A stretch of DNA of 64,000 nucleotides from an uncultured Anaerolineales bacterium (GTDB lineage: Bacteria; Chloroflexota; Anaerolineae; Anaerolineales; UBA4823), in the NCBI GenBank assembly GCA_937928795.1, contig CALFWB010000059.1, positions 1 through 64,000 of the forward strand, read 5' to 3'. The position numbers and the translations under genes are program-made. Within the stretch, counting starts at the first letter, position 1, and each line of letters opens with the position of its first letter. This document shows, one piece after another, positions 8,173 to 16,047 of the stretch. The notes below the pieces were generated by a model that was not told the DNA's origin, did no database searches, and saw only the letters and a list, made by a program, of their open reading frames with translations.

Positions 8173-8919
8173 ATGAACGAAATACAAGACATTTTACGGA
8201 TGGCTCGAGCTTATTTAGAGAAATTGCCCGAAGTTCCACCGGCACCCTCACTTCCGGAAATCACATCTCTTGCTCAATGGATTGATCATACCCTATTGAA
8301 GCCGGAGGCGACTGCAGAGCAGATAAAACAATTGTGCGATCAAGCAGTGGAATTTGGTTTTTATTCGGTTTGTGTTAACCCGGTCTTTGTGCCCTTAGCC
8401 AGTGGCTTATTGCATAATACTTCCGTTCGAGTGGGTAGTGTGGTTGGGTTTCCGTTGGGGGCTTCTTCTGCGACAATTAAGGCTCTAGAAGCCCTAGATT
8501 GTATTGAAAAAGGTGCTACGGAAATCGATATGGTGATGAATATCGGGGCTTTGAAAGGTAAGGCTTATGGGCAAGTCTTAAATGACATCTGGATGGTCCG
8601 AGAAGTGACCAAACGACAAAAAGTCGTCTTAAAAGTCATCTTAGAAACTGGTTTGTTGACAACTGAAGAAAAAATCATTGCTTGTTTGCTAGCAGAAGCG
8701 GCTGGTGTGGATTTTGTTAAGACCTCTACGGGGTTTAGCAGCGGTGGCGCTACCGTAGAAGACGTTGACCTGATGTATCGGGTAGTTGGCAAAACAACCA
8801 AAGTGAAAGCGGCTGGAGGCATCCGCACCTACGAGGATGCTGTCAAGATGATTGGTGCAGGCGCCTCTCGCCTCGGGACCAGCGCCGGTGTGAGTATCAT
8901 TCAACAAGGTAGGAGTTAA
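8173..8919 (+). CDS. deoC: Deoxyribose-phosphate aldolase
   Basis: This TIM-barrel class I aldolase has 248 residues. It splits 2-deoxyribose 5-phosphate into glyceraldehyde 3-phosphate and acetaldehyde in deoxynucleoside breakdown. The Schiff-base lysine sits in VVLKVILETG, the second catalytic lysine in KAAGGIRTYEDA, and the phosphate-binding loops are recognisable (VKTSTGF, GASRLGTSAG). An N-terminal extension of about 35 residues precedes the usual first element IDHTLLKPEAT. The ATG at 8173 is used; a TTG at 8167 lies closer to AAGGA (8156-8160) and is an alternative. No other deo genes lie nearby. Confidence 0.94.
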   Translation: MNEIQDILRMARAYLEKLPEVPPAPSLPEITSLAQWIDHTLLKPEATAEQIKQLCDQAVEFGFYSVCVNPVFVPLASGLLHNTSVRVGSVVGFPLGASSATIKALEALDCIEKGATEIDMVMNIGALKGKAYGQVLNDIWMVREVTKRQKVVLKVILETGLLTTEEKIIACLLAEAAGVDFVKTSTGFSSGGATVEDVDLMYRVVGKTTKVKAAGGIRTYEDAVKMIGAGASRLGTSAGVSIIQQGRS

Positions 8920-8926
8920 GGCAACG

Positions 8927-9238
8927 ATGAGCGATACAAATTCTGAAACAAGTCAATCCTTTGAGGCTCAAGTAGCCCACTGCCCAGAGTGCATTTCAGG
9001 GATCATGCGCTTGCGCTTTATGACCTATTTCACCTGGCTCAACGACGAACTGGTGACGGTACCGAATTTCCCGGCTTGGGTGTGCGATGTTTGCGGACGG
9101 AGGGAATATGACCACCGCGCCGTGAGTTGGCTAAATGCGCTATTGAATCCAGAAGCAGGCAGCAGAAAAAGACCCAAACGGCGAATTTCGCCTGATCGAG
9201 AAACCCATTTGCCGAAAAAGCCGCTGTATCCGGAATGA
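8927..9238 (+). CDS. YgiT/MqsA-type zinc finger protein
   Basis: The 103-residue protein starts 7 bases after deoC, so the two are probably co-transcribed. Two CxxC pairs (CPECISG and CDVCGRRE) flank a beta segment with the MRLRF...NDELVTVPNFPAWVC pattern of the YgiT-type N-terminal zinc finger found in MqsA antitoxins. The DNA-binding helix-turn-helix half of MqsA is missing; instead the C-terminus is strongly basic (SRKRPKRRISP). Stand-alone YgiT fingers often accompany a small toxin, but none is seen beside it. Its function is unknown. Confidence 0.7.
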   Translation: MSDTNSETSQSFEAQVAHCPECISGIMRLRFMTYFTWLNDELVTVPNFPAWVCDVCGRREYDHRAVSWLNALLNPEAGSRKRPKRRISPDRETHLPKKPLYPE

Positions 9239-9281
9239 GGTGAATTCCTTTATCGTTAGTTCGGGTTAGGAATGCGGATTG

Positions 9282-9342
9282 GTCATTTCGACGAGCGCAG
9301 CGAGGAGAAATCTTAAGGAGTTCTCGCTTCGCTCGAAGCGAC
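9282..9342. repeat. Palindromic intergenic repeat, family A, copy 1
   Basis: The left half reads GTCATTTCGACGAGCGCAGC then GAGGAGAAATCTT. The right half (TTCTCGCTTCGCTCGAAGCGAC) is its imperfect complement, giving a stem-loop after the zinc finger gene. The AGCGAGGAGAAATCTT core recurs exactly at 23367-23382. It may also act as a shared terminator between this gene and the convergent NUDIX gene. Confidence 0.7.
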
Positions 9343-9375
9343 AGATCAAAACAGTCAGCTTATCTCGCACTTAGG

Positions 9376-9903
9376 TTACTTTAGCAAGTAGGGCTGAGCC
9401 AGTAGTAAAGCTGCCAGGGTTTTTGCGTCACGGATCTTTTTTCCCTTTATCCATTGCAGGACTTCAGCTATAGGAGCTTTGATTACCCGGATCATCTCAT
9501 CTTCGTCCAGGGGGAGGGGATCAGGAGTTAGGTTTTCTGCCAGGAAAACATATAAATATTCGGTCGAATAGCCAGGAGCAATGTAGAATTCGCCTAGGGG
9601 GGTTAATCTCGATGCAGCCATCCCAATCTCTTCGCGTAATTCACGTTGCGCACTAGTGAGCGGGTCTTCTTGGTCTTCTAGTGTTCCTGCCGGAAGCTCT
9701 AACAACGTCTCACCAGCGGCATGACGATACTGATCGACAAACCAAATATTTCCCTCGTGGTCAAGGGGAACAATGACAATTGCCCCGTTGTGCTGGACGA
9801 TATCGAGTTTGATAACCTTTCCTGAATCGAGCTGAACCTGATCAACACGCACCTTGAAAACTTTACCTGAGTAAACGATTTCTGAACGGATTGTTTGGTA
9901 CAT
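9376..9903 (-). CDS. NUDIX hydrolase, ADP-ribose pyrophosphatase-like
   Basis: A complete Nudix box is present with G73, E79, R87, E88, E91, E92 and G94 in the exact GX5EX7REUXEEXGU spacing. The region before it (VDQYRHAAGETLLELPAG) and the 175-residue length match the ADP-sugar pyrophosphatase (NudF/YqkG-like) group, which splits ADP-ribose into AMP and ribose 5-phosphate. The ATG at 9903 is chosen because AAAGG lies 7 bases upstream; an upstream start would add 11 residues without such support. It lies downstream of the LysM lipoprotein gene on the same strand, with a hairpin between. Confidence 0.88.
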   Translation of the reverse strand: MYQTIRSEIVYSGKVFKVRVDQVQLDSGKVIKLDIVQHNGAIVIVPLDHEGNIWFVDQYRHAAGETLLELPAGTLEDQEDPLTSAQRELREEIGMAASRLTPLGEFYIAPGYSTEYLYVFLAENLTPDPLPLDEDEMIRVIKAPIAEVLQWIKGKKIRDAKTLAALLLAQPYLLK

Positions 9904-9939
9904 AACTGAACCTTTATGGAAAATAGGTCGACTCAAGAA

Positions 9940-9967
9940 TAGGAGTAACTAGCTGTTGTTACTCCTA
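9940..9967 (-). terminator. Hairpin after the LysM gene
   Basis: Ten-base arms TAGGAGTAAC (9940-9949) and GTTACTCCTA (9958-9967) with an 8-base loop, 26 bases past the LysM stop on the minus strand. The T-run is poor, so termination may be partial. Confidence 0.4.
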
Positions 9968-9992
9968 CTCTCAAAATAGCGGAAATGACTTG

Positions 9993-10661
9993 TTATGGAA
10001 TATAAAGCTCTTGCCCTACTTTGAGATTTGCATTCAACTTGATGCCATTGGCTTCAGCGATATCTTCGGGCCATACATCCCCGAATTGGCAGGCGATGCT
10101 GAAAAGTGTATCCCCAGATTGGACAGTATATGTCGTAGGATGTTTTTTCAAAGAACGACCACCTGGAAACGATCCCGATTGGGGGATTTTTAGCACAGTC
10201 CCCGCGGTGTAGGTGCCACTGGTAGGAAGCCCGCTTAGTTGAAGCATGGTAATTGGATTGACGTTAAACCTTCTGGCAATGCAATAAGGATGTTCCCCTT
10301 TGCGGAGGGTATAGGTTTTTGGGACTGGACGTTGCTTGAGGGTGAAACTAGAGGCTGGTTTTGGTTCACTGGGAGCCGCAGGAACAACCGTTGGTACAGG
10401 GGGAGCTTCGGTCGATTCTTCCTGCGATGGTTCGGTCGGGGATTCGGCGGGTTCTTGAGTTGCGGAAGGAACGTTCATCGCTATAGCTGTTTGCGTTGCA
10501 AAGGCAGATAATTGTCCGAAAACATCCTCCGTTGAACCCGGTAGGGGGAACTCAGACGTAGGTGATGCTTGAGGCGCTCTGGAAGCCGAACGAACACAGG
10601 CGGATAAAGCTAAAACCGAGAGTAGCGTGATCACGACATATAAGATGAATTTTTTTGACAT
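9993..10661 (-). CDS. Lipoprotein with two LysM domains
   Basis: The start at 10661 has AAGGAG 6 bases upstream. A signal peptide (residues 1-21) ends in the lipobox LSAC, so Cys22 should be lipidated. A low-complexity Pro/Ser/Thr/Glu linker follows to about residue 115. Two LysM domains come next: KTYTLRKGEHPYCIARRFNVN and TTYTVQSGDTLFSIACQFGDV, each of about 48 residues. LysM binds the glycan chains of peptidoglycan. No catalytic domain is present, so the protein is probably a wall-binding surface lipoprotein. Length 222 residues. It has its own promoter at 10733-10761. Confidence 0.9.
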   Translation of the reverse strand: MSKKFILYVVITLLSVLALSACVRSASRAPQASPTSEFPLPGSTEDVFGQLSAFATQTAIAMNVPSATQEPAESPTEPSQEESTEAPPVPTVVPAAPSEPKPASSFTLKQRPVPKTYTLRKGEHPYCIARRFNVNPITMLQLSGLPTSGTYTAGTVLKIPQSGSFPGGRSLKKHPTTYTVQSGDTLFSIACQFGDVWPEDIAEANGIKLNANLKVGQELYIP

Positions 10662-10732
10662 TTTGTTCTCCTTGTGGGGGTTACCGCAACTTCTCTCCAT
10701 ATCCGATCTGTTTATAGCTCAAGTGTAATAAC

Positions 10733-10761
10733 ATACTAGCACAATCTGTAAAATGCGTCAA
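10733..10761 (-). promoter_or_regulatory. Promoter for the LysM lipoprotein gene
   Basis: On the minus strand TTGACG (10761-10756), 17-base spacer, TAGTAT (10738-10733). It lies about 70 bases upstream of the LysM start codon. Confidence 0.65.
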
Positions 10762-10920
10762 GCAAATTGCATAAAATAATGCGAAAACCAGGCGATTTTA
10801 CTGTCATTTTTGTTTGAGAGAATTGGTTCAAATTAAGCGAAAGGGAAGGATAGAGTTTTGCTTTGAGAAGAATTTCACAAAACGTTCTTTTTGTACCCTC
10901 AAGAATAGGAGTTTTGTCGC

Positions 10921-10949
10921 TTTCACATCGTCTCAATCACTTATAAAAT
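10921..10949 (+). promoter_or_regulatory. Candidate promoter for the kor operon
   Basis: TTTCAC (10921-10926), 17-base spacer, TAAAAT (10944-10949), 55 bases before korD. The rest of the 340-base gap between the LysM gene and korD is AT-rich with no credible gene. It also holds a 15-base sequence, CTCAAGAATAGGAGT (10898-10912), that occurs again at 9932-9946. Confidence 0.45.
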
Positions 10950-11003
10950 AAGAGAAAGATTGTCTAATAAACAAGGAACGTGAGAGAAATGAGGTGAGAC
11001 TTG

Positions 11004-11264
11004 ATGGAAGCTGATCAAAAAGCGGATTTGAGTGTAAAAACCTCTGAGGGGACGAAAAAAAAGCCCCGCGGGCGAGTGATTATCTTCGCTAGGTGGTGTA
11101 AGGGTTGCCGTTTATGTGTTGAGTTTTGTCCAACCGGAGTCCTGGCAATGGGCGAAGATGAGACGCCTTATGTTGCTGCTCCGGAAAGTTGCACCGCCTG
11201 TCACTGGTGCGATACGCATTGCCCAGATTTAGCAATTGTTGTTAAGCCCATTGACGAAGAATAA
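11004..11264 (+). CDS. korD: 2-oxoacid:ferredoxin oxidoreductase, delta (ferredoxin-like) subunit
   Basis: This 86-residue protein has two 4Fe-4S cluster motifs, CKGCRLCVEFCP and CTACHWCDTHCP, the arrangement of the small delta subunit of multi-subunit 2-oxoacid oxidoreductases. It would carry electrons from the thiamine-diphosphate site to external ferredoxin. The ATG at 11004 has GAGGTG upstream at good distance. It is first in a four-gene operon, 12 bases ahead of the alpha subunit. Delta-first order is common in anaerobes and archaea. Confidence 0.9.
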   Translation: MEADQKADLSVKTSEGTKKKPRGRVIIFARWCKGCRLCVEFCPTGVLAMGEDETPYVAAPESCTACHWCDTHCPDLAIVVKPIDEE

Positions 11265-11276
11265 AGGAGGAGGGGA

Positions 11277-12398
11277 ATGACGGTTCGCTTAATGCAAGGC
11301 AATGAAGCGGTGGGCTGGGGAGCAATTGCTGCAGGTTGTCGTTTTTATGCAGGTTATCCGATTACTCCTTCCACCGAAATTGCTGAAATGCTTTCGCGTG
11401 AGTTGCCCAAATTAGGGGGAATCTTTATTCAGATGGAGGATGAAATCGCCAGTTTAGCTGCTTGCATTGGGGCTTCTGCCGGTGGGTTGAAAGCCATGAC
11501 GGCCACAAGCGGGCCGGGGTTTTCCTTGATGCAAGAGCATATTGGATATGCTGCAATGGCGGAAGTCCCTTGTGTTATTGTGAATGTACAACGTCTCGGT
11601 CCTAGTACCGGACAACCAACTAGCCCTTCTCAGGGAGATGTCATGCAGGCTCGCTGGGGAACACATGGCGATCACCCAATTATTGTGCTTTATCCCACCT
11701 CTGTGCCAGAAGCGTTTGAGCTGACGGTTACAGCTTTCAACCTGGCTGAAAAATATCGAACGCCGGTGATCTTGCTGATGGATGAAGTGGTCGGCCATAT
11801 GCGAGAACGCTTTGAAGCCCCGCCGCTCGAAGAGGTTCAAGTGGTCGATCGCATGGGCACCAACGTCCCTCCGGAATGGTATAAACCGTTTGGAGACACA
11901 ATCGGTGATGTTCCCCCCATGCCGAGTTTTGGTTCAGGGTATCGCTATCATATCACGGGCTTGTATCATGATCCGATGGGCTATCCCACTCAAAGACTGG
12001 ATGAGATTAACCCGTGGATTGAACGTGTCCAGCGAAAGATCAGCAATCACTTGGATGATATCTTAATGTATCAAGAGGAGAACACCGAAGATGCTAATAT
12101 GGTCATTGTCGCTTACGGTGCGACGGCGCGGAGCGCACGCCATGCGATGAAACTAGCCCGCCAACACCGCCATCACGTGGGTTTAGTTACCCTTTATACC
12201 ATTTGGCCGTTTCCTGAGGATGTTATCCAGCGGATCGGCCGCATGGCTCGGCGAGTGATCGTACCTGAGATGAATTTGGGGCAATTAGCGCTTGAGGTGG
12301 AGCGGTTGGTCGGCCGTCATAAAGTGATTCGGGTTAATCGAGCCGATGGCGAGATGGTTTCTCCCCAGATGATCCTGGATGCAATCGAAGGAAGGTGA
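11277..12398 (+). CDS. korA: 2-oxoacid:ferredoxin oxidoreductase, alpha subunit
   Basis: The 373-residue protein begins GNEAVGWGAIAAGCRFYAGYPITPSTEIAE, the hallmark of the pyrimidine-binding domain of the PFOR/KGOR superfamily. TSGPGFSLM and the QRLGPSTGQPT segment are also conserved. With the beta subunit it binds thiamine diphosphate and oxidises a 2-oxoacid, probably 2-oxoglutarate or a branched-chain 2-oxoacid, to the acyl-CoA with reduction of ferredoxin. The substrate cannot be fixed by reading alone. A strong AGGAGG site precedes the ATG. Confidence 0.92.
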   Translation: MTVRLMQGNEAVGWGAIAAGCRFYAGYPITPSTEIAEMLSRELPKLGGIFIQMEDEIASLAACIGASAGGLKAMTATSGPGFSLMQEHIGYAAMAEVPCVIVNVQRLGPSTGQPTSPSQGDVMQARWGTHGDHPIIVLYPTSVPEAFELTVTAFNLAEKYRTPVILLMDEVVGHMRERFEAPPLEEVQVVDRMGTNVPPEWYKPFGDTIGDVPPMPSFGSGYRYHITGLYHDPMGYPTQRLDEINPWIERVQRKISNHLDDILMYQEENTEDANMVIVAYGATARSARHAMKLARQHRHHVGLVTLYTIWPFPEDVIQRIGRMARRVIVPEMNLGQLALEVERLVGRHKVIRVNRADGEMVSPQMILDAIEGR

Positions 12399-12400
12399 TC

Positions 12401-13273
12401 ATGGCAAAAAATGAGCATACGGCTTATGCTTATTTGCGAACAACCAAAAAATTCCCTAATATCTGGTGCGCAGGATGTGGGATTGGAATTGTCATGGGTG
12501 CGTTAATCCGAGCGATTGACCGCATCGGCCTAGACAAAGATGATGTCGCAGTGGTTTCGGGGATCGGTTGTTCGGGGAGAATGCCCGTTTATTTAGATTT
12601 CAATACCATGCATACCACCCATGGGCGGGCATTGGCTTTTGCAACTGGCCTAAAGCTTGCTCAACCGAAATTGCACGTTATTGTCGTAATGGGAGATGGA
12701 GATGCTTTAGCCATTGGCGGAAATCACTTCATCCATGCTGCTCGGAGAAATATTGATCTGACGGCAATTGTAATCAACAATGCGATTTATGGAATGACCG
12801 GCGGACAATATAGCCCTACCACTCCGTTGGATATGCGCGCCGCGACAGCCCCTTACGGACATGTCGAACCACCTTTTCCGATTTGTGAGCTTTCGATTGC
12901 AGCCGGGGCGACTTTTGTCGCGCGAAGTACCGTCTATCATGCCATCGAATTAGATAAACTGATCGAAAAGGCAATTCGCAAGGTTGGGTTTAGTGTGGTC
13001 GAAGCGGTGAGTTATTGCCATACAACCTACGGACGGATGAATAAGCTCGGCAGTTCGGTGGATATGATGCGCATGTTGAAAGATCACAGTATCACCCTCG
13101 CTGTAGCCGAAAAAATGATGCCCGAAGAACGCGCCATGAAAATTGTGCGTGGCGTTTTACATGATGTTGATAAGCCCGACTATCTAACGCTTTATCAAAA
13201 AGTGATTGAACGAGCGCAAGCCACGATCGACGGAAAGGAATTTCTGCGAGCAGGCCCAGGAGGTTTGGAATGA
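12401..13273 (+). CDS. korB: 2-oxoacid:ferredoxin oxidoreductase, beta subunit
   Basis: This is the thiamine-diphosphate-binding subunit, 290 residues. WCAGCGIGIVMGAL is the conserved N-terminal cysteine motif; VVMGDGDALAIGGNHFIHAARRNIDLTAIVINN is the ThDP/Mg binding GDG...NN motif. The ATG at 12401 follows AAGGAAGG; a GTG at 12395 overlapping the korA stop is less likely. The protein lacks extra Fe-S domains, consistent with the separate delta subunit. Confidence 0.93.
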   Translation: MAKNEHTAYAYLRTTKKFPNIWCAGCGIGIVMGALIRAIDRIGLDKDDVAVVSGIGCSGRMPVYLDFNTMHTTHGRALAFATGLKLAQPKLHVIVVMGDGDALAIGGNHFIHAARRNIDLTAIVINNAIYGMTGGQYSPTTPLDMRAATAPYGHVEPPFPICELSIAAGATFVARSTVYHAIELDKLIEKAIRKVGFSVVEAVSYCHTTYGRMNKLGSSVDMMRMLKDHSITLAVAEKMMPEERAMKIVRGVLHDVDKPDYLTLYQKVIERAQATIDGKEFLRAGPGGLE

Positions 13274-13842
13274 AAGGGAAAGACAAAGATGGACGCATCG
13301 AAATTCGCCTAGCCGGTGAGGGCGGTCAAGGGATGATCCTTGCTGGGGTGATTTTGGCAGAGGCGGCGGCGATTTATGATGGAAAAAATGTAGTTCAAAC
13401 CCAAACCTATGGACCAGAAGCCCGCGGCGGGGCAAGCAAGGCAGAAGTGGTCATCAGCGATGAACCCATTGATTACCCTGAGGTTCTCCATGCGGATGTG
13501 TTGGTTGCCCTGAGCCAAGAAGCTTGTGATAAATATGCGTCAAATCTCAAGAAGGATGGTCTGCTGATTGTCGATATAGACAAAGTAAAACGTGTGCCTT
13601 TGACCAGTGCAGTTAAAATCCCGATTACGCGAGCCGCCATTGAATCATCTGGCAAGGCAATCACCGCCAATGTCGTTGCGTTGGGAGTCCTTGTCGGGTT
13701 AACCAACGTGGTGAGTCGGGAAGCGATTGAAAAGGCAATCCTAGCGCGTGCGCCAAAGGGTACCGAAGAAATGAATTATAGGGCGTTAGAACGCGGCTTC
13801 GCCGAAGCTGCAGCGCTCTTAGCGGTAAAGCAAAAAGCCTAA
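13270..13842 (+). CDS. korC: 2-oxoacid:ferredoxin oxidoreductase, gamma subunit
   Basis: Its ATG overlaps the korB stop by 4 bases. The 190-residue protein has IRLAGEGGQGMILAGVILAEAA at the N-terminus and TYGPEARGGASKAEVVIS, both typical of the gamma domain that binds CoA. It completes a korDABC set. Its last 24 bases overlap the tail-to-tail chrA gene, leaving no room for a terminator between them. Confidence 0.93.
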   Translation: MKGKDKDGRIEIRLAGEGGQGMILAGVILAEAAAIYDGKNVVQTQTYGPEARGGASKAEVVISDEPIDYPEVLHADVLVALSQEACDKYASNLKKDGLLIVDIDKVKRVPLTSAVKIPITRAAIESSGKAITANVVALGVLVGLTNVVSREAIEKAILARAPKGTEEMNYRALERGFAEAAALLAVKQKA

Positions 13843-14376
13843 AAACGCAGTGACAACGACAATGATGGCTGGATTAACCTTGGTGAAAGTCAAGGCTGCG
13901 AAAGCCGCTAAGGCAAACAAAGCTTTATCCCAACCAGTAGAGATCGCAGATTGCCAACCCAATTTTTTGACTCCCCAAACGGTATAAGCCATATCATACG
14001 CTGTCCATAAGAGCAAGCCAACCACTGCTGGACGAACGGCCTTAAGCATTGCTTGCACCGTTGGGCTATCTTTGATTCCGTAGAAAAAGACGACCATAAT
14101 CAACATCAGAACAGTGGTCGGAAAGACAGTACCTAAAGCTGCAGCAGTGGCGCCAGGAATACCAGCCAGTTTGTAACCCACAAACGCAGAGACTTGAGGG
14201 GCAATTGGCCCGGGCAAGGCGTTGCCGACCGCTACTGCATCGGCAAATTCATCGGATGTAACCCAGCCAGCCGCCGTGGTTTCGCGTTGCATCAGGGCAA
14301 GGGAAGCGGGTCCGCCGCCCCAAGAAAACATCGCCACTCGTGTAAAGAGAACGAAGATATCCCAAAGGGTTGCCAT
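13819..14376 (-). CDS. chrA: Chromate transporter, single-domain ChrA
   Basis: The 185-residue membrane protein carries the signature FSWGGGPASLALMQ and VGNALPGPIAPQVSAFVGYKLAG of the chromate transporter family, followed by four or five hydrophobic helices. Full-length ChrA has two such domains; single-domain forms are normally encoded as adjacent pairs. Only one half is present here, so it may act as a homodimer or its partner lies elsewhere. The ATG at 14376 is chosen because the domain starts there and GAGGTCAGGA is just upstream. Substrate is uncertain; many homologues have no proven chromate activity. Confidence 0.85.
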   Translation of the reverse strand: MATLWDIFVLFTRVAMFSWGGGPASLALMQRETTAAGWVTSDEFADAVAVGNALPGPIAPQVSAFVGYKLAGIPGATAAALGTVFPTTVLMLIMVVFFYGIKDSPTVQAMLKAVRPAVVGLLLWTAYDMAYTVWGVKKLGWQSAISTGWDKALFALAAFAALTFTKVNPAIIVVVTAFLGFLLYR

Positions 14377-14421
14377 ATTGTTCCTGACCTCGAAAAGGGT
14401 GATGGGAAAAATTTTAACACA

Positions 14422-14466
14422 AGAGAAAAAGAAAGGAGTGCGGAAGACATCCTTCGCACTCCTTTT
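14422..14466 (-). terminator. Intrinsic terminator after the DUF35 gene
   Basis: AAAGGAGTGC (14432-14441) pairs with GCACTCCTTT (14456-14465), extended inward by GAAG/CTTC with one bulge. On the minus strand the stem is followed by CTTTTTCTC. It lies 20 bases past the DUF35 stop and ends the mevalonate operon before chrA. Confidence 0.75.
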
Positions 14467-14485
14467 GGGGCTAAGTAGGGGTTGA

Positions 14486-14890
14486 TTATGCTTCTTGCAA
14501 GACGGGACGAAACTTATAGCCGTACACAATCATGCCACGCTCATCGCCATCGGTGCGGATTTTGCGCGTCACCATTTCCACCGGCATGCCGATTTTGATG
14601 TCCTTACTGTTGACATCCGTTAGTTGGGCAGTGACAATCGGTCCTTCTTCTAGTTTTACAAGAGCCACCGTATAGGGAGCATATTCCTCAAAACCAGCCG
14701 GTGGTTCGTAGATCGTGGTGAAGGAAAAAACCTCACCGCGACCGCTGAAATGATAAGGTTCGCGGGCGTCTTTGCCGCACTCGGGGCACACGTCACGCGG
14801 TGGAAAAAGCTTTGCTTCGCAATGCGGGCAGACTTCGCCGACTAAGCCATAACGTTGTTTGCGGATTCTCCAATGACGTGGGATTTCCAT
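14486..14890 (-). CDS. DUF35 zinc-ribbon/OB-fold protein, likely HMG-CoA synthase partner
   Basis: This 134-residue protein has a rubredoxin-like zinc ribbon (CPHCEAKLFPPRDVCPECG) and then an OB fold typical of DUF35 (YTVALVKLEEGPIVTAQL, GMPVEMVTR). In methanogenic archaea a DUF35 protein bridges acetoacetyl-CoA thiolase and HMG-CoA synthase and helps pass the intermediate. The neighbour upstream is an archaeal-type HMG-CoA synthase, so the same role is likely here. AGGAG 8 bases before the ATG at 14890 decides the start. Confidence 0.85.
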   Translation of the reverse strand: MEIPRHWRIRKQRYGLVGEVCPHCEAKLFPPRDVCPECGKDAREPYHFSGRGEVFSFTTIYEPPAGFEEYAPYTVALVKLEEGPIVTAQLTDVNSKDIKIGMPVEMVTRKIRTDGDERGMIVYGYKFRPVLQEA

Positions 14891-14964
14891 AAAGAACTCT
14901 CCTTTTTCACAAGTTCCATTCTTCACATACTATAGCGAGAGAGAACTATCAAGAACTATCAACT

Positions 14965-16047
14965 TTACTTGATGGTCAGCTTCCCGCGTTGGCGAACATA
15001 TTGAGCGTAATCAATGGGCATTCGCCGAGCGATATAATCTTTGGTTTTAGGGGCTAAATCCCGCCGTTCCCGAATCGCATCAGTAGTGAGGATAGAGAAC
15101 GCATCTGATCCGGCTCCCGATCCGAACGAGACGACCAAGATGCGATCGCCCGGCTCGGCAATGTCAAGAATTGCCGTAAGGCCAATAATCGCAGCTCCAG
15201 CATAAGTGTTGCCGATGTTTCCGACCAGTAAACCCGGCGCAATCTGTTCTTTGGTGAAGCCAAGTTGAGCGGCAACTTTTTGAGGGAATTTGAGGTTGGG
15301 CTGATGAAAGACTGCATAACGGTAATCGGAAGGTCGAGTGCCAGAGGCTTCCAAAAGGGTTTGAGCAGCGTTGGTAATGTGCTTAAAATAGGCGGGGTCG
15401 CCGGTGAAGCGTTGGGCATGTTCGGGGTATTTTTGATACTGGCGGCGGAAGAAATCGGGGGTGTCGGTGACAAACGAGTAGGTATGTTCAACAATGGCAA
15501 GGGAAGTTTCTGCCGGGCCGAAAACAAAGGCCGCTCCACCCGCTCCGGCAGTGTATTCAAGGGCATCTCCCGGTCGCCCTTGCGCGGTATCCATCCCGAT
15601 CGCCATAGCAAAGTTTGCCATGCCCGATCCGACAAAGGCAATGGCAGCGACCATTGCTTCGGTTCCGGCTTTGCAGGCGAATTCCCAGTCGCCAGCTTGG
15701 ATATGAGGAGCAGCGCCAATGGCTTCGGCTACGATGGTGGAGGTAGGCTTAACGGCGTAGGGATGAGACTCTGAACCTACCCAGATGGCGCGCAGTTGGT
15801 CGGCTGGAATTCTTGCTCGTTTCATGGCATTGCGAGCTGCCTCAATGGACATTGTCGCTACATCTTCGTCCAAGCCGGGGACGGATTTTTCCTTTATTGG
15901 CAGAGCTGCTTGTCCATCTGTCCAAATTCTCGCAACTTCCGCCGCAGGTAGGCGATATTGGGGGACATATGCACCGTAGCCAACAATGCCAACGGCGCGA
16001 TTGGGTTTGAGCAAAAGGTCTTTTGGTTGTGATTCGGTTTGGTTCAC
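14965..16047 (-). CDS. Hydroxymethylglutaryl-CoA synthase, archaeal type
   Basis: The 360-residue thiolase-fold enzyme condenses acetyl-CoA with acetoacetyl-CoA to HMG-CoA, the second step of the mevalonate pathway. The nucleophile is in [12 protein letters not shown], the general acid/base Glu in [12 protein letters not shown], and the catalytic His in [30 protein letters not shown] at the N-terminus is typical of the archaeal-type family. Its ATG overlaps the HMG-CoA reductase stop by 4 bases. The thiolase that supplies acetoacetyl-CoA is not adjacent; two thiolases occur elsewhere in the window (28833-30056 and 39419-40627). Confidence 0.93.
   Translation of the reverse strand: MNQTESQPKDLLLKPNRAVGIVGYGAYVPQYRLPAAEVARIWTDGQAALPIKEKSVPGLDEDVATMSIEAARNAMKRARIPADQLRAIWVGSESHPYAVKPTSTIVAEAIGAAPHIQAGDWEFACKAGTEAMVAAIAFVGSGMANFAMAIGMDTAQGRPGDALEYTAGAGGAAFVFGPAETSLAIVEHTYSFVTDTPDFFRRQYQKYPEHAQRFTGDPAYFKHITNAAQTLLEASGTRPSDYRYAVFHQPNLKFPQKVAAQLGFTKEQIAPGLLVGNIGNTYAGAAIIGLTAILDIAEPGDRILVVSFGSGAGSDAFSILTTDAIRERRDLAPKTKDYIARRMPIDYAQYVRQRGKLTIK

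Noticed and set aside
10736..10936. Minus-strand frame in the gap before kor
   Set aside because: Covers the LysM promoter and AT-rich spacer, with no start signal.
15265..15774. 169-codon plus-strand frame opposite HMG-CoA synthase
   Set aside because: Antisense of a conserved enzyme gene; Gly/Arg-rich composition is that of a mirrored frame, and it has no ribosome-binding site.
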